This document shows positions 34,964-43,113 of a stretch of DNA of 64,000 bases, piece by piece. The stretch lies in contig NZ_CP018076.1 in assembly GCF_001886735.1 (NCBI RefSeq), positions 1,302,001-1,366,000 of the forward strand. The letters run 5' to 3'. The notes beneath the pieces are model-generated. The model ran no database searches. It saw only the letters and a program-made list of their open reading frames with translations, and was not told the DNA's origin. Position 1 is the first letter of the stretch; the number at the start of each line of letters is the position of its first letter. The position numbers were made by a program, and so were the translations under genes. The stretch comes from Sulfitobacter alexandrii (GTDB taxonomy: Bacteria > Pseudomonadota > Alphaproteobacteria > Rhodobacterales > Rhodobacteraceae).

Positions 34964-36796
34964 ATGCTGGACAACTCAGGCACGGCACCGATCGCACAAA
35001 TCAAGGGCTTAAGGGTCGAATTCCAGACCAAGGACGGCCCCGTCGTGGGGGTGGAGGACGTCAGTTTCGACATCAATCCGGGCGAGACGGTCTGTATCGT
35101 CGGCGAATCCGGATCGGGCAAATCCGTGTCCTCGCTGTCGCTCATGCGCCTGATCGAATACGGCGGCGGGGAAATCGCGAACGGCCGCCTGCTTTTTAAT
35201 CGGTCGGATGCCGGCGAGATCGATCTGGCGCAATCCGACCAGTCGCTCATGCGGCACATCCGCGGCAACGAGATCGGGATGATCTTTCAGGAACCGATGA
35301 CGGCGCTGAACCCGGTCTTCACCGTGGGACGCCAGATGACCGAAGGTCTGCGCCTGCACCGCGGGCTGAGCAAGGCCCAGGCCGAGGAGCGGGCGCTCGC
35401 GCTGCTCAAGCAGGTGCGAATCCCCGAACCCGAACGGCGGCTGAAGCAGTTTCCGCACGAGCTGTCGGGCGGTATGCGCCAGCGGGTCGTGATCGCCATG
35501 GCGCTTGCCTGCGAGCCGCGCCTGCTGATCGCCGACGAACCGACGACGGCGCTCGACGTGACGATCCAGGCCGAGATCCTCGCGCTGATGGACCGGCTCA
35601 AGCGCGAGACGGGCACGGCGGTGATGTTCATCACCCACGACATGGCGGTGGTCGCACAGATGGCCGACCGCGTGGTCGTGATGTTCCGTGGTCTCAAGGT
35701 CGAGGAGGGCACGGTCGAGGAGATTTTCGAGAATCCCAAGCACGCCTACACCAAGGCGCTGCTTGCCGCGGTGCCCAAGCTGGGGGAGATGAAGGGGAAG
35801 CCCTATCCCGAGCCGATGCGCCTGCTGGGAACGAAGGACCAGGAGATCAAGCCGATCAAGGGCACCACGGAGACGCTGCTGACGGTCCGGAACCTGACCA
35901 CGCGTTTCCCGGTCACCGGAGGTTTCCTGCGCCGCACCATCGCCAACGTGCACGCGGTGGAGGACCTCTCCTTCAGCATCAACAAGGGCCAGACCCTGAG
36001 CCTCGTTGGGGAATCCGGCTGCGGCAAGTCCACCGCGGGCCGCTCGATCCTTCGGCTTGTGGAGCCGAAATCCGGCGAGATCGACCTCGACGGCAAGGAC
36101 ATCATGGCGCTGAACCAGCGCGACCTGCGCACCGCGCGTCTGGACATGCAGATGATCTTCCAGGATCCCTTTGCCTCGCTCAATCCGCAGATGCAGCTGG
36201 CGGACCAGGTGGCGGAGCCGATCCACAACTTCCGGACGCTGAAGGGCGCGGAGGTCAGCAAGCGCGTCGAGATGCTGTTCGACAGGGTGGAACTGCCGCG
36301 CAGCTTCATGCGGCGATTCCCGCACGAGCTGTCGGGTGGCCAGCGTCAGCGCGTGGCGATCGCACGGGCACTGGCGTTGAATCCCAAGCTCATCATTGCG
36401 GACGAGGCGGTGAGCGCGCTGGACGTGTCGGTGCAGGCACAGGTGTTGAACCTGATGATGGAACTGCAGGCCGAAATGGGGCTGTCCTTCCTCTTCATCA
36501 GCCACGACATGGCCGTGGTCGAACGGGTGAGCCATCAGGTGGGCGTGATGTACCTTGGCCGGATCGTGGAACTGGGCTCGCGCCAGCGGGTCTTCGAGAA
36601 CCCGCAGCATCCCTATACCCAGGCGCTGATGAAGGCGGTTCCGGTGGCCGACCCGCGCCAGCGCAAGAAGGAAAGCGAGCTGAACTTCAAGCCGATTCCC
36701 TCGCCGATCCACCCGGTCGGCTATCAGGCCGAACCGTCGGCCTACCGCGAAGTCGAACCGGGCCATCTGGTGCTGACGACGGACAGCGGTTACTGA
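34964..36796 (+). CDS. Fused dipeptide ABC transporter ATPase (DppD-DppF type)
   Basis: A 610-residue protein with two complete ATPase domains. The first has Walker A GESGSGKS at residues 47-54, signature LSGGMRQRV and Walker B LLIADEPTTALD. The second, from about residue 300, has GESGCGKST, LSGGQRQRVAIARAL and LIIADEAVSALD; the usual Pro after Glu in the second Walker B is Ala. Each half ends with the peptide-importer C-terminal region. It energises the permease pair encoded divergently. Fused DppDF proteins are common in this bacterial group. The argE-like gene follows 85 bases later. Confidence 0.93.
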   Translation: MLDNSGTAPIAQIKGLRVEFQTKDGPVVGVEDVSFDINPGETVCIVGESGSGKSVSSLSLMRLIEYGGGEIANGRLLFNRSDAGEIDLAQSDQSLMRHIRGNEIGMIFQEPMTALNPVFTVGRQMTEGLRLHRGLSKAQAEERALALLKQVRIPEPERRLKQFPHELSGGMRQRVVIAMALACEPRLLIADEPTTALDVTIQAEILALMDRLKRETGTAVMFITHDMAVVAQMADRVVVMFRGLKVEEGTVEEIFENPKHAYTKALLAAVPKLGEMKGKPYPEPMRLLGTKDQEIKPIKGTTETLLTVRNLTTRFPVTGGFLRRTIANVHAVEDLSFSINKGQTLSLVGESGCGKSTAGRSILRLVEPKSGEIDLDGKDIMALNQRDLRTARLDMQMIFQDPFASLNPQMQLADQVAEPIHNFRTLKGAEVSKRVEMLFDRVELPRSFMRRFPHELSGGQRQRVAIARALALNPKLIIADEAVSALDVSVQAQVLNLMMELQAEMGLSFLFISHDMAVVERVSHQVGVMYLGRIVELGSRQRVFENPQHPYTQALMKAVPVADPRQRKKESELNFKPIPSPIHPVGYQAEPSAYREVEPGHLVLTTDSGY

Positions 36797-36881
36797 ACAT
36801 GCCAGTGATCTACCCGAATTCCCCGGACCGAACGGCCGCCCCGCGCGCCGCGGGGCCGGGCCCGCGATGAATGGAGCCGCG

Positions 36882-38045
36882 ATGACCGACCGCCTGACCC
36901 CCCTGCAACTGATGGAAAAGCTGATCAGCTTTCCCACCGTCAGCCGGGATACCAACATTCCGTTGATCGACTGGGTCGCGGACTACCTCGACAGCCACGG
37001 CATCGAAAGTCATCGCTACATCGACCCCGAGCAGCCCAAGCATGCGCTGTTTGCCCATGTCGGCCCGTGGGAGGAAGGGGCGATCGTGCTGTCGGGCCAT
37101 ACCGACGTGGTGCCGGTCGACGGCCAGCCATGGGACACCGACCCGTTTTCCGTCGTGGAGCGGGACGGCAAGTACTACGGGCGCGGCACCTGCGACATGA
37201 AGGGATTCGATGCGCTGGCCCTCTGGGCGCTGGTCGAGGCACACCACGCCGGTGTCAGCCGGCCGCTGCAGATCGCGCTGAGTTTCGACGAAGAGGTCGG
37301 CTGCACCGGCGCGCCACCGATGATCCGGGCCATGCAGCCCGTTCTGCCCAAGGGATCGGCCGTGATCGTGGGCGAGCCGTCGCGGTTGCAGGCGGTGACG
37401 GGCCACAAGGGCGGCATCGGCTTCGACACGCATCTGATCGGCTTCGAGGTCCATTCGTCGATGTTGCACAAGGGCGTCAACGCGATCATGGCGGGGGCAA
37501 AGCTGATCGAATGGGCCAACGGCATCAACACCGAGAACATGGAGGCCAAGCCGACATCGCTGGCGGCCATGTTCGACCCGCCCTTCACGACACTGCATGT
37601 CGGCATGATCTCGGGCGGGACGGCGCACAACATCACCGCGAAGGACTGCCGCTTTGCCATGGATTTCCGCGTGGTGCCGGGCGAGGACAAGGACGCCTGG
37701 GCGACATCCTACCTCAAGAAGGTGCGCGAGGTGGAAGAGCAGATGCAATCGGTGGTGCCCGAAGCGCGGATCGACATCTCGGAGCGCTTCGACGTGCCCG
37801 CGCTTCAGCCCGAGGACGAAGGCGCGGCCGAGACGCTGGTGCGCCAGATCACCGGCGACAACGCGAGCCACAAGGTAAGCTACGGGACCGAGGCGGGGCA
37901 GTTCCAGGAGGCGGGCTATTCCGCCGTGATCTGCGGCCCCGGCAGCATCGACCAGGCCCACCAGCCGAACGAGTTCATCGAGGTCAGCCAGTTCGAGGCG
38001 GGTCATGACTTCATGAAGAAACTGGTGGCCCGGCTGGGGGCCTGA
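36882..38045 (+). CDS. argE: Acetylornithine deacetylase (ArgE type, M20)
   Basis: A 387-residue M20 metallohydrolase removing the acetyl group from N2-acetylornithine or similar N-acyl amino acids. Metal-site motifs are SGHTDVVPVDGQPWDTDPF (His, Asp), GRGTCDMKGFDA (Asp), SFDEEVGCTGA (catalytic Glu pair) and, at the end, GPGSIDQAHQPNEF (His). GGAGCCGCG before 36882 decides the start over an ATG at 36867. Its place behind a peptide importer ATPase suggests a catabolic role on imported N-acyl amino acids rather than arginine synthesis, but this is inference. Confidence 0.9.
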   Translation: MTDRLTPLQLMEKLISFPTVSRDTNIPLIDWVADYLDSHGIESHRYIDPEQPKHALFAHVGPWEEGAIVLSGHTDVVPVDGQPWDTDPFSVVERDGKYYGRGTCDMKGFDALALWALVEAHHAGVSRPLQIALSFDEEVGCTGAPPMIRAMQPVLPKGSAVIVGEPSRLQAVTGHKGGIGFDTHLIGFEVHSSMLHKGVNAIMAGAKLIEWANGINTENMEAKPTSLAAMFDPPFTTLHVGMISGGTAHNITAKDCRFAMDFRVVPGEDKDAWATSYLKKVREVEEQMQSVVPEARIDISERFDVPALQPEDEGAAETLVRQITGDNASHKVSYGTEAGQFQEAGYSAVICGPGSIDQAHQPNEFIEVSQFEAGHDFMKKLVARLGA

Positions 38046-38111
38046 GGCTTGCGGGAGGCGTCTGCGGCCGCCCTCACGTGACCGGCGGCGCGGGCGGCCT
38101 GCGTTGCATTC

Positions 38112-38140
38112 GAGTATTTTGGGCATAAAGAAGCCGGGGG
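38112..38140 (+). repeat. Intergenic repeat, copy 1
   Basis: GAGTATTTTGGGCATAAAGA plus AGCCGGGGG lies in the gap between argE and the FAD oxidoreductase gene. It matches the segment at 42020-42045 at nearly every position over about 23 bases. Short AT-rich islands of this kind recur between genes in Rhodobacteraceae. Confidence 0.7.
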
Positions 38141-38170
38141 AGCGCCCGGCCCGGGACGAGGTTTCCAGAT

Positions 38171-39514
38171 ATGGGCGGTTTTCCGATTTCGATGCGCAAC
38201 CCGGTGGTGTACCCCGGCCCGCCGCCCGCCGACACGGACGTGGTGGTGATCGGCGGCGGCGTGATCGGGGTTTGCACGGCGCTCTATCTTGCGCGGGCAG
38301 GGCGGCGGGTGACGCTGCTGGAGAAAGGGCGCGTGGCGGGCGAGCAGTCCTCGCGCAACTGGGGCTGGATCCGGCAGCAGGGCCGTGATCCGGCCGAACT
38401 GCCGATCATGATGGAGGCGCTCCAGCTCTGGCAGGATCTCGCTGCCGAGACGAACGTGGATTTCGGCTTGCGGCAGACCGGTGTCACCTATCTGGCCGAA
38501 ACTGAAAAGGCGCTGGCGGGCTACGAGGCCTGGGCCGGGACCGCCGCCGCCCACGGGCTGGACACGCGGATGCTGAGCCCCGACGAGGTGGCCGGGATGT
38601 TTCCCGGCCTGCATCGGCGCTACGTGGGGGGCATGACCACGCCGTCCGACATGCGGGCCGAACCCTGGCTGGCGGTTCCGGCGTTGGCCGGGATCGCGGC
38701 GCGCGCGGGCGTCCGCATCGTCGAGGGCTGCGCGGTGCGGCGGCTGGACGTCACGGCCGGACGCATCAGCGGCGTTCATACCGAGGCGGGCCGCATCGCC
38801 TGCGGGCAGGTGGTGCTGGCAGGCGGCGCATGGTCGGCCCTGTTCCTGCGCAATCACGGGATCGGCCTGCCGCAGCTTTCCGTGCGCGAGACCGTGGTCG
38901 CGACCGAACCGCTGGCCGACGTGCACGCCGGGGCCGCGGCGGACGCCGGGCTGGCCTTTCGCCGCCGCGAGGACGGCGGCTATACCCTGGCGGGCAGTGG
39001 CCGATCCGAGCTGTTCATCGGCCCGGACGCCTTCCGAGCGCTGCCGCACTACATCCCGCAGTTGCGGGCGGCGCCCTTCGACCAGGGCTATCGGCCCGCG
39101 GCCCCGCGGGGATTTCCCGATGCCTGGGGCACCCCGCGCCGTTGGAGCGCGAAGGAGGAAAGCCCGTTCGAACGCATGCGGATCCTCGATCCCGCGCCGA
39201 ACCGGCGCCTCGTGGCCCGTGCCTGCCGTGGTTTCGCGGCGCGTTATCCCGACCTCGGGCCGGTAAAGGTCAGGGCCGCCTGGGCGGGCATGATCGACAC
39301 GATGCCGGACATCGTGCCGGTGATGGATCACAGCCCCGACATCGAAGGGCTGGTGATCGGCACCGGCATGTCGGGCCACGGCTTCGGCATCGGCCCCGGG
39401 GCGGGGCGGTGTCTGGCCGCACTGGTCACGGGCGGCGAGGTCGGTCATGATCTGAGCCGATTCCGCGCCAGCCGATTCACCGATGGCAGCCCGATCGTGC
39501 TGCCGCCTCTCTGA
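38171..39514 (+). CDS. FAD-dependent amine/D-amino-acid oxidoreductase (DAO family)
   Basis: A 447-residue flavoprotein. The FAD-binding Rossmann motif DVVVIGGGVIGVCTALYLAR is at about residue 23, followed by the Glu of LLEKG. A segment QSSRNWGWIRQQGRDPAELP resembles gamma-glutamylputrescine/glycine oxidase-type enzymes. The C-terminus has VIGTGMSGHGFGIGPGAGR, the second FAD contact. It probably oxidises the amine of an amino acid or amine derivative. Its position between ArgE-like and M20 amidohydrolase genes suggests it acts on products of the same import locus. Start at ATG 38171; MRNP further in (38192) is an alternative. Confidence 0.87.
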   Translation: MGGFPISMRNPVVYPGPPPADTDVVVIGGGVIGVCTALYLARAGRRVTLLEKGRVAGEQSSRNWGWIRQQGRDPAELPIMMEALQLWQDLAAETNVDFGLRQTGVTYLAETEKALAGYEAWAGTAAAHGLDTRMLSPDEVAGMFPGLHRRYVGGMTTPSDMRAEPWLAVPALAGIAARAGVRIVEGCAVRRLDVTAGRISGVHTEAGRIACGQVVLAGGAWSALFLRNHGIGLPQLSVRETVVATEPLADVHAGAAADAGLAFRRREDGGYTLAGSGRSELFIGPDAFRALPHYIPQLRAAPFDQGYRPAAPRGFPDAWGTPRRWSAKEESPFERMRILDPAPNRRLVARACRGFAARYPDLGPVKVRAAWAGMIDTMPDIVPVMDHSPDIEGLVIGTGMSGHGFGIGPGAGRCLAALVTGGEVGHDLSRFRASRFTDGSPIVLPPL

Positions 39515-39537
39515 GACACCCGCGCAAAGGACCGTCC

Positions 39538-40704
39538 ATGCCGATCAAGAACCGTTTCGCCGAAACCCACGCCGAGATCACCGCCTGGCGCAGGCATCTG
39601 CATCAGCATCCCGAACTGCTGTTCGACGTGCACGAAACCGTCAAGTTCGTGGAGGAGAAGCTGCGCAGCTTCGGCATCACCGATATCACCACCGGGATCG
39701 GCAGGACCGGGCTCGTCGCCGTGATCGAGGGGCGCCAAAACACATCGGGCAGGACGATCGGCCTGCGTGCGGACATGGACGCCCTGCCGATCACCGAGGC
39801 GACCGGGGTCGACCACGCCTCGACGAACCCGGGCAAGATGCACGCCTGCGGCCATGACGGGCACACCGCCATGCTGCTGGGGGCGGCGCAGTATCTTGCC
39901 GAGACCCAGAATTTCGACGGGCGCTGCGTGCTGATCTTCCAGCCGGCGGAGGAAGGCGGCGGGGGCGGCAACGAGATGGTCAAGGACGGCATGATGGACC
40001 GCTGGGACATTCAGGAAGTCTACGGCATGCACAACATGCCGTTCTTTCCGGCGGGGGAGTTCGCGATCCGGCACGGCGCGCTGCTTGCGGCGGCGGACGA
40101 GTTCGAGGTGTTCATCGACGGGCGCGGCAGTCACGCGGCGGCCCCGCACAACGGCGCCGACAGCAACCTTGCCGCCGCCCACGTGGTGGTGGCGCTGCAA
40201 AGCATCGCGTCCCGCAATGTCGATCCGGTCAAGCAGGTGGTGGTTTCCGTCACCACGGTCCAGAGCGATACCGACAGCCACAACATCCTGCCGCAGTCGG
40301 TGCGCCTGCGCGGTACGGTGCGCACCCTCGACGAGGCGGTGCGCGACCTCGCCGAGGCGCGGTTCCGGGAGGTGGTGGAACACACCGCTGCCGCCTACCA
40401 GTGCAAGGCGCGCATCGACTACCAGCGCGGCTACCCGGTCACCGTGAACCATCCCGACCAGACGGATTTCGCGGCGGACGTCGCCGAGAAGGTGGTGCCG
40501 GGGGTTCTGCGCGACCTGCCGCCGGTGATGGCGGGGGAAGATTTTTCCTACATGCTGAACGCGCGGCCGGGGGCCTACATGATGATCGGCAACGGTGACA
40601 GCGCGTCCCTGCACCACCCGGAATACGATTTCAACGACGCGGCGATCCCGGCGGGCTGTTCGTGGTTCGCCGAACTGGTGGAAACCCGGTTGCCGGTGGG
40701 GTAG
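39538..40704 (+). CDS. M20 amidohydrolase (hippurate hydrolase/aminoacylase type), copy 1
   Basis: A 388-residue M20D metallohydrolase cleaving N-acyl amino acids. The metal site is GLRADMDALPI, MHACGHDGHTAMLLGAA, QPAEEGGGGGNEMVKDG (catalytic Glu) and the C-terminal LHHPEYDFND (His). A dimerisation domain carries RGSHAAAPHNGADS. It starts 23 bases after the flavoprotein gene. It is clearly paralogous to the next gene, sharing the N-terminal NRFAE and most motifs. Confidence 0.92.
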   Translation: MPIKNRFAETHAEITAWRRHLHQHPELLFDVHETVKFVEEKLRSFGITDITTGIGRTGLVAVIEGRQNTSGRTIGLRADMDALPITEATGVDHASTNPGKMHACGHDGHTAMLLGAAQYLAETQNFDGRCVLIFQPAEEGGGGGNEMVKDGMMDRWDIQEVYGMHNMPFFPAGEFAIRHGALLAAADEFEVFIDGRGSHAAAPHNGADSNLAAAHVVVALQSIASRNVDPVKQVVVSVTTVQSDTDSHNILPQSVRLRGTVRTLDEAVRDLAEARFREVVEHTAAAYQCKARIDYQRGYPVTVNHPDQTDFAADVAEKVVPGVLRDLPPVMAGEDFSYMLNARPGAYMMIGNGDSASLHHPEYDFNDAAIPAGCSWFAELVETRLPVG

Positions 40705-40777
40705 ATGAAGGCGAAAGGTGGGCGAACGGCCCGCCTCTATCTGGTTTCCCCGCCCCAACCATCGAAAAGGACATCCC

Positions 40778-41941
40778 ATGCCCGTCAAGAACCGCTTTGC
40801 CGAACTGCACGATGATATCACGGCCTGGCGACGTGATCTGCACGAACATCCCGAAATCCTGTTCGACACCCACCGCACCGCGGCCACCGTCGCGGAGAAG
40901 CTGCGCGCGTTCGGGTGCGACGAGGTGGTCGAGGGGATCGGCCGCACCGGCGTCGTCGGCGTGATCAGGGGCAAGAGCACCGCATCGGGCAAGGTGATCG
41001 GGTTGCGCGCGGACATGGACGCGCTGCCGATCCACGAGCAGACCGGGCTTGACTATGCCTCGAAGACGGACGGGGCCATGCATGCCTGCGGCCATGACGG
41101 CCATACCGCCATGCTGTTGGGGGCGGCGCAATACCTGGCGGAGACGCGGAATTTCGATGGCACGGCTGTGGTCATCTTCCAGCCCGCCGAAGAGGGCGGC
41201 GGCGGCGGCAAGGTCATGTGCGACGACGGCATGATGGACCGCTGGGGCATCCAGGAGGTCTATGGCATGCACAACTGGCCGGGTATGCCCACCGGCAGCT
41301 TCGGCATCCGGACCGGTCCGTTCTTTGCCGCCACGGACCTGCTGCAGATCGAGATCGAGGGGCTGGGCGGCCACGCGGCCAAGCCGCACGAGACGATCGA
41401 CACGGGGGTGGTGACGGCGCATGTCATCACCGCGCTGCAGACGATCGTCAGCCGCAATGCCGACCCGATCGGCAACATCGTGGTGTCGATCACCTCGATC
41501 GAATCGTCGTCCAAGGCTTTCAACGTGATCCCGCAACGCGTGAACCTGATGGGGACCGTACGCACCTTGAGCAACGAGCTGCGCGACCTCGCGGAGAAGC
41601 GCGTCACCGAGATCTGCGAGGGGATCGCCGCAACCTTCGGCGCCAAGGCAACGGTCGACTACAAGCGGAACTACCCGGTGATGGTGAACCATCCCGAACA
41701 GACCGAGTTTGCCGCCGACGTGGCGCGGAGCGTTTCCGGCCAATGCGACGAGGCACCGCTTGTGATGGGGGGAGAGGATTTCGCCTTCATGCTGGAGGAA
41801 CGGCCGGGCGCCTATATCCTGGTGGGCAACGGTGACGGGGCGATGGTCCATCACCCGATGTACAACTTCAACGACGAGGCGATCCCGGCGGGATGCAGCT
41901 GGTGGGCCGGCGTGGTCGAACAACGGATGCCGGCGGCCTGA
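40778..41941 (+). CDS. M20 amidohydrolase (hippurate hydrolase/aminoacylase type), copy 2
   Basis: A 387-residue paralogue of the preceding gene with the same layout: GLRADMDALPI, MHACGHDGHTAMLLGAA, QPAEEGGGGGKVMCDDG and VHHPMYNFND. The start at 40778 (MPVKNRFAELH) has AAAAGGACATCC in front; the frame is open 60 bases upstream without a ribosome site. The substrate-lid region differs between the two (GGHAAKPHETIDT here against RGSHAAAPHNGADS), so they may prefer different acyl groups or amino acids. A terminator-like hairpin follows at 41952. Confidence 0.92.
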   Translation: MPVKNRFAELHDDITAWRRDLHEHPEILFDTHRTAATVAEKLRAFGCDEVVEGIGRTGVVGVIRGKSTASGKVIGLRADMDALPIHEQTGLDYASKTDGAMHACGHDGHTAMLLGAAQYLAETRNFDGTAVVIFQPAEEGGGGGKVMCDDGMMDRWGIQEVYGMHNWPGMPTGSFGIRTGPFFAATDLLQIEIEGLGGHAAKPHETIDTGVVTAHVITALQTIVSRNADPIGNIVVSITSIESSSKAFNVIPQRVNLMGTVRTLSNELRDLAEKRVTEICEGIAATFGAKATVDYKRNYPVMVNHPEQTEFAADVARSVSGQCDEAPLVMGGEDFAFMLEERPGAYILVGNGDGAMVHHPMYNFNDEAIPAGCSWWAGVVEQRMPAA

Positions 41942-41951
41942 CCCACACGCG

Positions 41952-41978
41952 CAGGGCGGGCTGGGGCCCGTCCTGTTT
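41952..41978 (+). terminator. Probable terminator after the M20 pair
   Basis: CAGGGCGGG pairs with CCCGTCCTG, including one G-T wobble, around a 6-base loop and is followed by TTT. It begins 11 bases after the stop codon. Confidence 0.55.
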
Positions 41979-42019
41979 CGCGCCACCCGGAGGGCGTGCC
42001 CCGGGCCGGCGTTCCGTTT

Positions 42020-42045
42020 GAGTATTTTCGGCATAAAGAAGCGGG
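42020..42045 (+). repeat. Intergenic repeat, copy 2
   Basis: GAGTATTTTCGGCATAAAGA plus AGCGGG is the second copy of the segment at 38112. It lies just beyond the minus-strand glycosyltransferase stop codon. The two copies flank the flavoprotein and M20 genes in direct orientation. Confidence 0.7.
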
Positions 42046-42078
42046 GGATGCGCCCCGGTGCACCCCTGCGCGCGCCTG

Positions 42079-43113
42079 TCAGCCGTGCCAGAGGGACTGG
42101 TAGACCGCGTCGATCCCGTCCGCTTCGGCGCGGGCGCTGAAGCGGGACAAGGCGGTGTGGCGGGCGGCTTCGGCGATGGTGTCGTCGCGCTCCAGCAACG
42201 CCTTGGCGGCGGCGGCGGCAGCTTCGGGGTTGTCGAGGGGCACGATGGTGCCGACCCGGCCCGCATCGGAAAAACTGCGGTAATAGCCTGCGTCGCTGCC
42301 TACGAACGGCGTGCCGCTGGCGAGACCTTCGAGCGGCACCATGCCGTAGCCTTCGTAACGGGGCAATTGCATGACCAGCGACAGGGCGCGCATCAGGGGG
42401 GGCAGGTCGGGGGACGGTATCTCTCCGACAAAGCGCAGGCGGTCCGTCAGCCCTGCCGCCGAAACCCTGTTTCTGAGGCCGTTCAGGTAGCTTTCGAACT
42501 TGCCGCCCGCGCGGCCGACGACCAGGGCGGTGACATCCGGATGATCGGGCAGGAAGCGCAGCATGGCGTCGACGAAGATATCCGTTCCCTTTTCGGGGCG
42601 GATGCGCCCCACCGTGGCGATCCCCCGGCTGCCGCCGAAGCCCAGGGCCTGCCATGCGGCGGCGCGGTCCGGTGCGGGGGTGAACAGATCGGTATCCACC
42701 CCGTGAGGGACGACCGCGCGGACGTGGGGGACGAATTCGGCGGCTTTCTCGGTGGTGGCGATGACCGCGTCCATGCGGCGGATCAGCCAGCGGGGATAGG
42801 CGGAATGCAGCCTTTGCGCGGCGGAGGTAAAGACGATGCGGATCGGCGCGCGGCGCACGTCGCGCAGCCAGATCGCGCTGCGCATCTCGGGGTTGCGGCG
42901 CACGTGCCAGATGGCGAAGGGGCGGTTTTCCGTCGGGCCGCTGCGGCAGACGCGGTGGGCCTGCGCAGGCGTCACGGGGGCCGGGCATCCAGGCAGGGGC
43001 TGGCCCACCAGCGCCAGATCGTGGTGGCGCATCTGCTGGCGGATGACATTCGCCGCCGTGGCGGAAACGCCGGTGAAGTTCGGGTTGTAGTTGGTGACGA
43101 AGAGCTCAGGCAC
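42079..43113 (-). CDS. Glycosyltransferase family 4 protein
   Basis: A 344-residue GT4-type glycosyltransferase (GT-B fold). It has TNYNPNFTGVSATAANV at the N-terminus, VVPHGVDTDLFTP at the domain junction, GRIRPEKGTDIFVDA for nucleotide-sugar contact, and the E-x7-E motif region RYEGYGMVPLEGLASGTPFV. The GTG at 43113 overlaps the waaA stop codon by 8 bases and has GGAG at a good spacing; a TTG at 43122 is less likely. Coupling to waaA indicates a role in lipopolysaccharide core assembly. The sugar is unknown. Confidence 0.88.
   Translation of the reverse strand: MPELFVTNYNPNFTGVSATAANVIRQQMRHHDLALVGQPLPGCPAPVTPAQAHRVCRSGPTENRPFAIWHVRRNPEMRSAIWLRDVRRAPIRIVFTSAAQRLHSAYPRWLIRRMDAVIATTEKAAEFVPHVRAVVPHGVDTDLFTPAPDRAAAWQALGFGGSRGIATVGRIRPEKGTDIFVDAMLRFLPDHPDVTALVVGRAGGKFESYLNGLRNRVSAAGLTDRLRFVGEIPSPDLPPLMRALSLVMQLPRYEGYGMVPLEGLASGTPFVGSDAGYYRSFSDAGRVGTIVPLDNPEAAAAAAKALLERDDTIAEAARHTALSRFSARAEADGIDAVYQSLWHG

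Noticed and set aside
40631..42988. 785-residue minus-strand ORF
   Set aside because: It mostly overlaps the second M20 gene in antisense and the glycosyltransferase in a wrong frame; no domain is visible.
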